DNA of 8,430 nucleotides, from positions 1-8,430 of the forward strand of contig CAKQNZ010000083.1 of NCBI GenBank assembly GCA_934255435.1, given 5' to 3'. How positions within the stretch are numbered: position 1 is the first letter of the stretch; each line of letters opens with the position of its first letter. This document shows positions 1-6,490 of the stretch, one piece after another. Below the pieces are notes generated by a model. That model saw only the letters and a list, made by a program, of their open reading frames with translations. It did not search any database and was not told the DNA's origin. The translations under genes were made by a program, and so were the position numbers. Origin of the DNA: an uncultured Clostridia bacterium. GTDB lineage: Bacteria; Bacillota; Clostridia; Peptostreptococcales; Anaerovoracaceae.

Positions 1-303
1 AGCTTCATGGCTAATGTATTCGGTGCCGGCAACAGCGCCACCGTATTCTCGCTGAAGGCAATGGAGATGATGGATGAAGAAAACGGCCATTCCGAAACAG
101 CCAGCAATACGATGTGCATGTTCATCGCACTGTCCATGTCTATGATCCAGCTCGTCCCGGTAACTGTCATCAAAGTCAGGAGTGATCTGGGTTCAGCATC
201 TCCTGAAAGTATAATAATCCCTTCGATACTTGCCGGGCTCGTTTCGATGATAGCTTCCGTGTGGGTATGCCGTTTCTATGAAAGGAAGAGCAGACATGTC
301 TGA
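1..303 (+). CDS. spmA: Spore maturation protein A, C-terminal part (5' end outside window)
   Basis: The frame is open from base 1 and shows 100 residues before TGA at 301-303, about half of the usual ~196-residue SpmA, so the start lies upstream of the window. The visible part begins with a glycine/asparagine-rich segment (FGAGNSAT, visible residues 7-14) followed by SLKAM, which matches the conserved core of SpmA/nucleoside-recognition ('Gate') membrane proteins. Two hydrophobic stretches follow, at about visible residues 38-57 and 70-92, ending in a basic tail (YERKSRHV). In Bacillus subtilis SpmA and SpmB are needed for full dehydration of the spore core and heat resistance; their biochemical activity is not established. 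The stop overlaps the spmB start by 8 bp, implying translational coupling in a two-gene operon. The match is from recall of the family, strengthened by the adjacent spmB. Confidence 0.88.
   Translation, partial: SFMANVFGAGNSATVFSLKAMEMMDEENGHSETASNTMCMFIALSMSMIQLVPVTVIKVRSDLGSASPESIIIPSILAGLVSMIASVWVCRFYERKSRHV
283..288 (+). promoter_or_regulatory. Ribosome binding site that sets the spmB start
   Basis: AGGAAG lies 7 nt before the ATG at 296. An in-frame ATG at 278 would place this motif inside the coding sequence and has no comparable site in front of it, so 296 is the better start. Confidence 0.7.
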
Positions 304-823
304 TATACTGAGTCTTTTCTCCGTACTGTTCCTGCCTGTACTGATCGGAGGTATACTTATATTCGGATTGATAAAAAAGATACCTGTATATGATACTTTC
401 ATCGAAGGAGCCCGTGAAGGACTTGATACCTGTTTCGATATACTGCCTTTCATAATCGGTATATTCATTGCTATAGAAGCACTGACAACGTCAGGCGCCA
501 TGGGGCTCATAGAAGATTTTCTCAAGCCTTTCCTGGAGCTCATAGGCATACCTGAGGACCTCACCTCCATAATCCTTCTGCGACCTGTTTCCGGAAGCGG
601 TTCGCTGGTCGTCGTAGAGAAGATCATGGAAAAGACCGGTACAGACACCCTTGCCGGCAGAGCTGCTTCAGTAATGGTCGGAAGCTGCGAAACAGTTTTC
701 TATGTACTCGCACTCTATTTCAGCGTGACATCTGTAAAAAAAATGAGACACGCTTTTGCAGCAGGTCTCATAGGTTATGCAGCCGGTATACTGGCCTCTG
801 TTTATATATGCTATTTCATATGA
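296..823 (+). CDS. spmB: Spore maturation protein B
   Basis: This encodes 175 residues, close to the ~178 of B. subtilis SpmB. It is a membrane protein that works with SpmA in spore-core dehydration during sporulation. Hydrophobic segments lie at about residues 6-26, 47-65, 120-144 and 152-172. Conserved family stretches are LRPVSGSGSL (95-104) and GSCETVFYVLALYF (129-142), both typical of SpmB/nucleoside-recognition-domain proteins. The chosen start has an AGGAAG site 7 nt upstream and overlaps the spmA stop by 8 bp. The gene ends only 13 bp from the convergent trmN6 stop. No promoter is visible in the window, so it is presumably expressed from upstream of spmA. Family identity is well supported; the spore role is inferred from homologues. 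Confidence 0.92.
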   Translation: MSDILSLFSVLFLPVLIGGILIFGLIKKIPVYDTFIEGAREGLDTCFDILPFIIGIFIAIEALTTSGAMGLIEDFLKPFLELIGIPEDLTSIILLRPVSGSGSLVVVEKIMEKTGTDTLAGRAASVMVGSCETVFYVLALYFSVTSVKKMRHAFAAGLIGYAAGILASVYICYFI

Positions 824-844
824 GCATTCTTCTGGCTCACTTTT
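821..844 (+). terminator. Weak hairpin spanning the convergent spmB and trmN6 stops
   Basis: TGAGC (821-825) can pair with GCTCA (835-839) around a 9-nt loop, followed on the plus strand by C and TTTT. The two arms contain the TGA stops of spmB and, on the other strand, of trmN6. A 5-bp stem and only four T residues make it a poor terminator candidate. No other terminator is visible between the two genes, so transcription probably runs into the opposing gene. Confidence 0.25.
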
Positions 845-1601
845 CTGTACGTTCATATATGTCCATTACACCGGCACTGTAACTGCCGTCTTTATCGTAG
901 ATATGCAGCGTTTTCATAAAGTTCAGCTCGCTGCCGCCGCCTTTGACACAGTGTACAAGAACTATATTCGGTATACTTTCCTTATGCGGCGACACGAATC
1001 TTATGTCCTTAGGTTCAAGTCTGTATTTCCTGCAGCTGCATATTATGTCTGCAAGTCTTGAGGGCCGGTGCACCATACAGAAATGACCCTTTTCTCTTAT
1101 AAGCCATGATGCAGACTTTACAAAATCATCAAGATCAGCAGTAGTCTCCTGACGTGCAATGAATCTTGCTTCGCTGCCATTGCAAAGCCCGCTGCCTCTA
1201 GCGATATATGGAGGATTCGTCGTCACCATATCGGCACATCCTGCATAAAGCCCCGTATCGCATTTATTTATATCTTTGACGTCTGCTTCGATGATACTGA
1301 TTATATTTTCCAGCCCGTTCAGTCTCATGCTTCGCTCTGCACGGGCTGCAGAAGCATGCTGCACTTCCACAGCATCGATCCGGCGTGCTTTTTTCTTGTG
1401 GTTCATAACTATCGGTATTATGCCTGTTCCTGTACCAAGATCCACTGCTGAATACGGTTTATCAAGAAACGAACATGCAAAGTCAGCCAGCAGCACGGCA
1501 TCGGTGCCGTAACAGAATTCATCCGGTGCCTGTATAAGTCTCATTGCCCCGAATCCTGTTTCATCGATCTTCTCGCCATCATATATAATATCCTGTTTCA
1601 T
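837..1601 (-). CDS. trmN6: tRNA1(Val) (adenine37-N6)-methyltransferase family protein (YabB/TrmN6-like)
   Basis: This encodes 254 residues, near the ~245 of E. coli TrmN6 and B. subtilis YabB. It is a class I S-adenosylmethionine methyltransferase: motif I is VDLGTGTGIIPI (53-64), an acidic residue for SAM ribose is plausible in DAVEVQ (76-81), and the catalytic N6-adenine motif NPPY is at 129-132. The N-terminal GYGTD-like stretch (FCYGTDAVLLADF, 29-41) is characteristic of this subfamily. E. coli TrmN6 methylates A37 of tRNA1(Val); the same substrate here is inferred. The ATG sits 1 nt after the ricT TGA and lacks a strong ribosome binding site, so translation is probably coupled to ricT. 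It is the last gene of the operon. The related motif also occurs in DNA and protein-glutamine methyltransferases, but the length and neighbours favour YabB/TrmN6. Confidence 0.88.
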   Translation of the reverse strand: MKQDIIYDGEKIDETGFGAMRLIQAPDEFCYGTDAVLLADFACSFLDKPYSAVDLGTGTGIIPIVMNHKKKARRIDAVEVQHASAARAERSMRLNGLENIISIIEADVKDINKCDTGLYAGCADMVTTNPPYIARGSGLCNGSEARFIARQETTADLDDFVKSASWLIREKGHFCMVHRPSRLADIICSCRKYRLEPKDIRFVSPHKESIPNIVLVHCVKGGGSELNFMKTLHIYDKDGSYSAGVMDIYERTEK

Positions 1602-1602
1602 A

Positions 1603-2535
1603 TCAGTCTTTCATAAGTTTCTTTATTTCTTTTATAGTTTCTTTATCCATATTGTCAAAGTCATTGTCACGTTTATTGTGGTTGTGGTTCTTCTTTGACA
1701 TACGCTTTATTTCTTCTTTTCCGTACACATAAAATTCAGTGCTGAGTTTTTCTTCTGTATCTTTCTTTTTGTCACGTTCCTCAAGGACCAGCCTTGTCTT
1801 TATCTTATTCTCAAGTATGTTCACATCTGTGACTACTGCTATACCGTCAGGCGTCTTTATCCTTTCGCCTGTTGACGGCATACCTTTCTTGAGATGCGTG
1901 TATACCTCATTTTCGAATTTCAGACAGCACATCAGCCTGCCACAGATACCCGATATCTTCGAAGGATTCAGTGACAGATTCTGGACTTTGGCCATTTTTA
2001 TGGATACCGGCTCGAAATCTGCCAGCCATGTATTGCAGCAAAGACCACGGCCGCAGTTGCCTACGCCTCCCAGCATCTTGGCTTCGTCTCTCACACCTAT
2101 CTGTCTCAGCTCGATCCTCATCCTGAATACAGATGCCAGATCCTTTACCAGCTCTCTGAAATCCACTCTGCCGTCAGCAGTGAAGTAAAAAACGACTTTA
2201 CTGTTGTCAAAAGTATATTCCACGTCTATGAGCTTCATCTCAAGTTTGTGTGCATCGATCTTTTCCTGACATATCCTCAGTGCCTCTGATTTCTTTTCAA
2301 GGTTCTGCTTGTGTTTTTTGCAGTCCTTTTCGGTAGCCTTGCGGATTATATTCTTCAGCGGAGCGACCACATCCGACTCTTTGATCTCTGTTTCACCCAT
2401 TGTCACAGTACCGAATTCAAGTCCCCTTGCAGTCTCGACTATGACATTGTCGCCCTTTTCAACACTGATGCCGCCTGGACTGAAATAATACAGCTTGCCG
2501 GCCTCCTTGAATTTTACACCTACAACTTTTATCAT
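1603..2535 (-). CDS. ricT: RicT (YaaT), PSP1-domain regulatory iron-sulfur protein
   Basis: This encodes 310 residues; B. subtilis RicT has ~275, and the excess is a charged, low-complexity C-terminal tail (about 255-310, rich in K, E, N and D). The PSP1 domain covers roughly residues 1-215. Conserved cysteines are in GNCGRGLCC (159-167: C161, C166, C167) and GICGRLMCC (196-204: C198, C203, C204). In B. subtilis RicT joins RicA and RicF in a complex carrying [4Fe-4S] clusters that helps RNase Y mature polycistronic mRNAs and affects sporulation, biofilm and competence. The gene follows holB with a 3-nt gap and overlaps trmN6 translation by a 1-nt gap, the usual Firmicute arrangement. A GGAGG site lies 7 nt upstream of the start. 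Family assignment is firm; partner proteins are not in the window. Confidence 0.95.
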   Translation of the reverse strand: MIKVVGVKFKEAGKLYYFSPGGISVEKGDNVIVETARGLEFGTVTMGETEIKESDVVAPLKNIIRKATEKDCKKHKQNLEKKSEALRICQEKIDAHKLEMKLIDVEYTFDNSKVVFYFTADGRVDFRELVKDLASVFRMRIELRQIGVRDEAKMLGGVGNCGRGLCCNTWLADFEPVSIKMAKVQNLSLNPSKISGICGRLMCCLKFENEVYTHLKKGMPSTGERIKTPDGIAVVTDVNILENKIKTRLVLEERDKKKDTEEKLSTEFYVYGKEEIKRMSKKNHNHNKRDNDFDNMDKETIKEIKKLMKD

Positions 2536-2538
2536 ATC

Positions 2539-3351
2539 TTATCCTCCGATTTTCAAAAGTAGATTTTTTATTGCATATACTGCTGATACGCCCTGTTTTA
2601 TCTTTCTGCGGGCATTCTCTATCTCATGTACTGCAGATATCAGCTCTTCATCGCTGTAACGGGATATCTCCCCTTGTTTATCGATCAGCAGATTCCTGTA
2701 ATAAAGCTGCAGGCTGTCGAGGAACGCCCCTGTGTTTTCAGGTTCCTTCAGCAGTTTTTCGACAACAGACGCAAGCATATAGAACGGCTTCTTCTGAAGC
2801 GCCATTTCAGCTATCTCTTTGGACTGTCCATCCATAAACGAATATCCGTCGGTACCGAAATTGTTTATCTTGAACTTGACACATCTTGACTGTATCGTCT
2901 GGAGAAGATTCTCCATATTCTCTGACAGCAGCATGATCACCGTATTGCCCTGGGGTTCTTCAAGAGTTTTCAGAAGTCTGTTCTGGGCTCTCGGTGTCAT
3001 CGTATCGCTGCCGTTTATTATAACGATATTGCAGTCTCCGAAAGATTTTATTTTCAGCCTGTCCTGAAGAGAAAGTATCTGTGCGTCCTTTATGGATTCG
3101 CTCCCGTCCCCTACATATATAATATCTTCATGATTGCCATGATCTATTTTGCTGCATATACTGCATCCTCCGCAGTTGTCTCCACGTCTGTCTCCGCACA
3201 GTATCCCCTTGGCGAAACTTTCTGCAAAGGACTTCTTGTCGATACAGTTGTCGCCTTCGAATATATATGCATGTGATACTCTGTTCTGTCTGACTGCTTT
3301 TTCCAGTCTGGCGGTCAGTTTTTCGTTATCTTTGCGATTCTTGAAATACAT
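2539..3351 (-). CDS. holB: DNA polymerase III delta' subunit (clamp loader)
   Basis: This encodes 270 residues, shorter than B. subtilis HolB (~329). Delta' is part of the clamp loader that places the sliding clamp on primed DNA in the replisome. Visible features: an N-terminal SHAYIFEG (26-33) as in AAA+ clamp-loader subunits; a four-cysteine zinc module at C52, C60, C63 and C66; QNRLLKTLEEP (123-133); and TIQSRC (152-157), the SRC arginine-finger motif. The nucleotide-binding loop is degenerate (GDNCIDKKS, 33-41, no GxxxxGK), as usual for delta', which does not hydrolyse ATP. The missing length is mainly in the C-terminal collar domain. It starts 2 nt after the tmk stop, with no strong ribosome binding site. 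DnaX is the main alternative, but the lack of a true Walker A motif excludes it. Confidence 0.93.
   Translation of the reverse strand: MYFKNRKDNEKLTARLEKAVRQNRVSHAYIFEGDNCIDKKSFAESFAKGILCGDRRGDNCGGCSICSKIDHGNHEDIIYVGDGSESIKDAQILSLQDRLKIKSFGDCNIVIINGSDTMTPRAQNRLLKTLEEPQGNTVIMLLSENMENLLQTIQSRCVKFKINNFGTDGYSFMDGQSKEIAEMALQKKPFYMLASVVEKLLKEPENTGAFLDSLQLYYRNLLIDKQGEISRYSDEELISAVHEIENARRKIKQGVSAVYAIKNLLLKIGG
2543..2547 (-). promoter_or_regulatory. Ribosome binding site of ricT inside the holB end
   Basis: On the minus strand GGAGG lies 7 nt before the ricT ATG and is formed by the last two glycine codons of holB (GGA GGA TAA). This supports both the start choice and translational coupling. Confidence 0.7.
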
Positions 3352-3353
3352 AT

Positions 3354-3986
3354 CTATAAACTGTCGTCTTTCCCTATCAGCTGCTCTATACGTGCAGTTA
3401 TTTTTCTCTGTATATCCTCGATCTCTCCCGAAGCGTCTATCCTCGCTATCCTCCCTGGAAAGCTTTCAGCAAGCCTGCAGTACTCATCATAGACCGCATC
3501 ATGGAAAGACTGTCCTTCAAGCTCTATCCTGTCCTTGGTTCTGCCGCCTATACGTTCTGTGCTGGCTCCCGGCACTATATCCAGCAGGAATGTCAGATCA
3601 GGGATGCAGCCTCCTACGGCGTACTCATTTATTATGCTCACACATTTACCGAGGCCTCTTCCTGCACCCTGATATGCTATACTGGAATCAACGAATCTGT
3701 CACATATCACGACTTTGCCGCTATCAACAGCAGGCCTTATTATCTCTTCGACATGCTGCGCCCTGGATGCTGCATACATCAGAGCCTCTGTCATCGGAGT
3801 CATGCTGCTGTTTGCCGGATCAAGGATCATAGTCCTGAGTTTCTCACCTATATCCGTTCCACCAGGTTCCCTTGTCAGAACTACCTGATAATCCTTATCT
3901 TCAAAATATGCCTTAAGTTTACTGATCTGTGTAGACTTCCCTGATCCATCCATTCCTTCAAAAGATATAAAGTATCCTCTTCTCAT
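3354..3986 (-). CDS. tmk: Thymidylate kinase (dTMP kinase)
   Basis: This encodes 210 residues, the usual size. The cytoplasmic enzyme phosphorylates dTMP to dTDP with ATP, an essential step in dTTP supply. The P-loop is GMDGSGKS (11-18), followed by TREPGGT (38-44) and the DR motif CDRF (95-98) with SSIAYQG (101-107). The LID region contains several basic residues (GGRTKDRIE, 147-155) while the P-loop has no arginine, which fits the bacterial type II class. The ATG overlaps the stop of the upstream membrane-protein gene (ATGA, 4 bp), and only a weak purine-rich site precedes it, so translation is likely coupled. The next gene is holB, 2 nt away. See the separate finding on a slippery A7 run whose -1 frame reads into this gene. 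Confidence 0.97.
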   Translation of the reverse strand: MRRGYFISFEGMDGSGKSTQISKLKAYFEDKDYQVVLTREPGGTDIGEKLRTMILDPANSSMTPMTEALMYAASRAQHVEEIIRPAVDSGKVVICDRFVDSSIAYQGAGRGLGKCVSIINEYAVGGCIPDLTFLLDIVPGASTERIGGRTKDRIELEGQSFHDAVYDEYCRLAESFPGRIARIDASGEIEDIQRKITARIEQLIGKDDSL

Positions 3987-4342
3987 ATCTGCTGCTCTTT
4001 GTCTCTCCGTTCTTTTTTTCTTTTTTTCCTGATTTTGCGTCTTTTTCGCTTGCTCTCTGTCCGCTCGTCATTTTTACTTCTGCGACGGTGGTCAGATTCT
4101 TTGATATGTGCATTTTTATCAGGACTGCCGACGTGCGGCTTTTTATGTTCATGTGTTCCTGCATCATGCCTGCTGTACTCGCTGCTTCGTCTTGTCCCTG
4201 CGGATGCTGAGCCCTGTTTACCGGACCTGCTGTTCTTTATCGACAGGTTCATATCATCTATCATCCTGACAAGTATGTAGATCATGAAAACAGCTATCGG
4301 CACTATAAGCATCAGCATGAACAATATCTTTAATACTGTCAT
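3983..4342 (-). CDS. Small membrane protein with highly basic C-terminal tail, unknown function
   Basis: This encodes 119 residues and matches no family I recognise. One strongly hydrophobic segment (about 4-26) is followed by a hydrophilic remainder: a Ser/Gly/His-rich middle (about 35-85) and a tail (86-119) with dense Lys/Arg clusters such as KRKRRKIRKKRKKERR (98-113). The layout suggests a single-pass anchor with, by the positive-inside rule, the basic tail in the cytoplasm, where it could touch nucleic acid, ribosomes or acidic lipids; this is inference. The start is at 4342 because AAAGGGG lies 5 nt upstream (4348-4354), whereas an in-frame ATG at 4381 has no such site. It is the first gene of the tmk operon and overlaps tmk by 4 bp (ATGA). 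Coding status rests on the start signal, the coupled overlap and the clear two-part composition. Confidence 0.7.
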   Translation of the reverse strand: MTVLKILFMLMLIVPIAVFMIYILVRMIDDMNLSIKNSRSGKQGSASAGTRRSSEYSRHDAGTHEHKKPHVGSPDKNAHIKESDHRRRSKNDERTESKRKRRKIRKKRKKERRDKEQQI

Positions 4343-4347
4343 ATCTG

Positions 4348-4354
4348 CCCCTTT
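4348..4354 (-). promoter_or_regulatory. Ribosome binding site deciding the start of the basic membrane protein
   Basis: AAAGGGG on the minus strand ends 5 nt before the ATG at 4342. It excludes the longer start at 4381, which would put this motif inside the coding region. Confidence 0.65.
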
Positions 4355-4407
4355 ATACCCAGCCTTCAAAGCCTGTATCATGTAACATTTAAATTACCAT
4401 AGCTTTT

Positions 4408-4436
4408 ATTATATCACGGATACCCTGCTGATAGGA
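4408..4436 (-). promoter_or_regulatory. Extended -10 promoter for the tmk operon
   Basis: On the minus strand a perfect TATAAT (4413-4408) is preceded by TG one base further upstream (4416-4415), giving TGnTATAAT. The -35 region, at 17-18 bp spacing near 4431-4437, is poor (TTCCTA), as is usual for extended -10 promoters. Transcription would start near 4401, leaving an untranslated leader of about 58 nt before the ATG at 4342. It lies directly downstream of the terminator of the kinase gene, as expected for an operon boundary. Confidence 0.65.
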
Positions 4437-4498
4437 ATATATAAAATGCAAACATAGCAATAAAAGTCTGTATTGTTCATCAGATAATATCCGGACAG

Positions 4499-4534
4499 AA
4501 AAACATACTGCAGATACCATCTGACTGCAGCATG
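4499..4534 (-). terminator. Intrinsic terminator of the two-component operon
   Basis: On the minus strand CATGCTGCAG (4534-4525) pairs with CTGCAGTATG (4513-4504), a 10-bp stem with one G-T pair and an 11-nt loop, followed by TTTTT (4503-4499). It begins 28 nt after the histidine kinase stop and precedes the promoter of the next operon on the same strand. Confidence 0.8.
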
Positions 4535-4562
4535 TCTTTAAAATTTATAAAACTGTGTATGT

Positions 4563-6476
4563 TCATATGGTATCGAACGTCAGCGTCACCTTGAACAGAT
4601 CCCCGTCTGTATCTATACGAAACGTGCCGCCCTGAAGCTTTGTCAGATCTTCAGCTATGGAAAGACCAAGTCCGCTTCCTTCTGTGTGTCTGGAGCTGTC
4701 ACCCCTGACAAATCTGCCTGTAAGTTCATCAGGCGATATATCAAGCTCATATTTCGATATGTTCCTGTAGGTCAGTACAGCTTTCCCGTTTTCTACTGCG
4801 AGATTCTGATATACTCGTGAACCCGGCAGTGAATATTTGCATATATTATTCATCAGATTATCGAGAACTCTCCATAAACGTCTTCCATCTGCCATTATCA
4901 TGACCGGTTCATTCGGTATATCAATGATCATGAGCAGTTCTGCCCGTTCTGCTTTTTCCTTGTACTCTCCCATCAGCTGTGACATCATCACGCCTGCATC
5001 ACAGGGTGATATATCCAGATCTATATTCCCTGTCGAAGTTTTTGAAGCTTCCGTCAGGTCATCTATAAGCCTCCTGAGGCGCTGAGACTGTCTCTCAAGC
5101 ACTTTTATATACTCACCGGCATTATTATTGTCCAGCTCCTCTTTCTGCAGCAGATCGACGTAACTTATGATCGATGTAAGGGGAGTCTTGATATCGTGCG
5201 AGACGTTTGTGATAAGAGCTGTTTTCATACGCTCACTTTTCATCTTCTCATCGACAGCTGCCGAAAGTCCCTTCCCGATATTGTTCAGCGTTTCAGCATG
5301 TTCTTTTATATCGTGATACATGCCTTTTTCATCTATCCTGTAATCAAGCTCACCGGCAGCGATATGCTCAGCGCCTGTCTTTATCGTTTTCAGGCTGGTC
5401 GCCGTAAGGAAAACAAATCTCCCTGTAATGATAAATCCTGCGATCCACATTATGAAAGGTACTGCAGGGCTATATGGATAAGTCAGTGCAGTCAGCATTA
5501 TCAACAGATTTATAAGAGCACCTGCAAGATAAAGGAGAACTGTTTTCCATATAACTGGCAGCCTCCGCATAGCAGCGGCAGTCTCTGATATGATCCAGCC
5601 CGCCATTTTGACAACTACGAAATACACAGCCGTGCTCCGCCACCATCTGCCCTGCCCTGCACGTGCAGCAAAGAGCAGTATCCATCCTGTAGCTGCCAGT
5701 GAAGATATGACAGCGCAGGCAGTAAATGATGCAAATAGTGCATCAATATTAGTCCTGCCAAAACTAAAGGCAGCTGATACGGCAGCAGCAACGATCACTA
5801 CAGTAGCGAATGCTGAAATATCGATAGGAATGTATCTGAGATAGCGGCCACTCTTTTTCCTGTATGCCGAAACCGTCAGTATGGCAAGCAGTATCAATGC
5901 TGCTGCAGAACCGATCACCAGTACGACAGCTGCCGGTATCCTGTACTTATACATTTTCATCAGTGGCACTGCAGTTTTCTGCAGCGATTCCGGCAGGTTT
6001 CCAGTCCTGATATCCCCTATATACACATCTGCTCTGCACCCACCCTCATAATCACTTATATGATATGTATGTTTTGCTATATCACTATTGCCACTGTCAT
6101 ATGCCTTTATCAGTTCAGGGTTCACACACTTTATAACTTTCTTGCCATTCCTGATGGTATATGCAAAAGCATCTGCTTTGTTTTCTCCTGACACCAGTTC
6201 TTCACCTGAAAGTTCCTTTTTCAGGTATCCGGTCGGATTACCGTCGCTGTCATATTCATCGAACTCACCGCTGCCGATATACCCGGAGATATCATTATAT
6301 ACACGATCCATACATATCAGTCTGATATCATCATAGGCATTTGCTCCAGAGGAGTAATACTGATTCGAAATATTATCTGCGACTACTATACCTGAAAGTA
6401 CTGCCGATGCAAAACATAGTATCATGAAAATATATGCCACCGATCTTAATACCATTTTATGTTTACACTCATTCAT
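4563..6476 (-). CDS. Multi-pass membrane sensor histidine kinase
   Basis: This encodes 637 residues. Numbering from the chosen ATG: TM1 about 12-33; an extracytoplasmic region of ~145 residues (about 35-179); then a cluster of about six hydrophobic segments (180-204, 220-240, 247-272, 284-298, 312-332, 341-359); a HAMP-like linker (about 361-415, with GELDYRID); the H-box NVSHDIKTPLTSI with His427; the N-box DNLMNNICKY (539-548); and GSGLGLS (600-606). The kinase autophosphorylates on the histidine and passes phosphate to the regulator encoded just upstream. The DxGxG G1 box is not visible between the N-box and the GxGLGLS loop, a feature I associate with a clostridial kinase subgroup ending RFVRGDSSR-x-TEGSGLGLSIA. 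The ATG at 6476 is preferred over a GTG at 6485 because AAGAGGTGAT (6490-6481) is the ribosome binding site. The stimulus is unknown. Confidence 0.93.
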   Translation of the reverse strand: MNECKHKMVLRSVAYIFMILCFASAVLSGIVVADNISNQYYSSGANAYDDIRLICMDRVYNDISGYIGSGEFDEYDSDGNPTGYLKKELSGEELVSGENKADAFAYTIRNGKKVIKCVNPELIKAYDSGNSDIAKHTYHISDYEGGCRADVYIGDIRTGNLPESLQKTAVPLMKMYKYRIPAAVVLVIGSAAALILLAILTVSAYRKKSGRYLRYIPIDISAFATVVIVAAAVSAAFSFGRTNIDALFASFTACAVISSLAATGWILLFAARAGQGRWWRSTAVYFVVVKMAGWIISETAAAMRRLPVIWKTVLLYLAGALINLLIMLTALTYPYSPAVPFIMWIAGFIITGRFVFLTATSLKTIKTGAEHIAAGELDYRIDEKGMYHDIKEHAETLNNIGKGLSAAVDEKMKSERMKTALITNVSHDIKTPLTSIISYVDLLQKEELDNNNAGEYIKVLERQSQRLRRLIDDLTEASKTSTGNIDLDISPCDAGVMMSQLMGEYKEKAERAELLMIIDIPNEPVMIMADGRRLWRVLDNLMNNICKYSLPGSRVYQNLAVENGKAVLTYRNISKYELDISPDELTGRFVRGDSSRHTEGSGLGLSIAEDLTKLQGGTFRIDTDGDLFKVTLTFDTI

Positions 6477-6480
6477 CCTG

Positions 6481-6490
6481 ATCACCTCTT
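6481..6490 (-). promoter_or_regulatory. Near-perfect Shine-Dalgarno for the histidine kinase
   Basis: AAGAGGTGAT on the minus strand matches the complement of the 16S rRNA 3' end almost completely, with GAGG 8 nt before the ATG at 6476. It overlaps the regulator's TAA stop (6491-6489). The GTG at 6485 lies within this motif, so it is unlikely to be the start. Confidence 0.75.

Noticed and set aside
193..648. Minus-strand open frame (151 codons) opposite spmA and spmB
   Set aside because: The plus strand carries conserved SpmB motifs here, and this frame is serine/methionine-rich with no family resemblance.
1739..2188. Plus-strand open frame (149 codons) opposite ricT
   Set aside because: The minus strand encodes the conserved RicT cysteine motifs over the same span; the plus frame is a serine/phenylalanine-rich shadow.
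3149..3832. Long plus-strand open frame (227 codons) opposite holB and tmk
   Set aside because: It is antisense to two clearly recognised genes, is rich in Leu, Ser, His and Cys as expected of an antisense shadow, and has no recognisable motif.
3958..4167. Minus-strand 69-codon frame overlapping the basic membrane protein and the tmk start
   Set aside because: It is the +1 frame of the A-rich tail region, has no ribosome binding site, and overlaps better supported genes.
4343..4381. Longer N-terminus (13 extra residues) for the basic membrane protein
   Set aside because: There is no Shine-Dalgarno before 4381, whereas AAAGGGG sits 5 nt before the ATG at 4342.
6477..6485. GTG start adding three residues to the histidine kinase
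   Set aside because: The GTG is inside the AAGAGGTGAT ribosome binding site, which is correctly spaced for the ATG at 6476.
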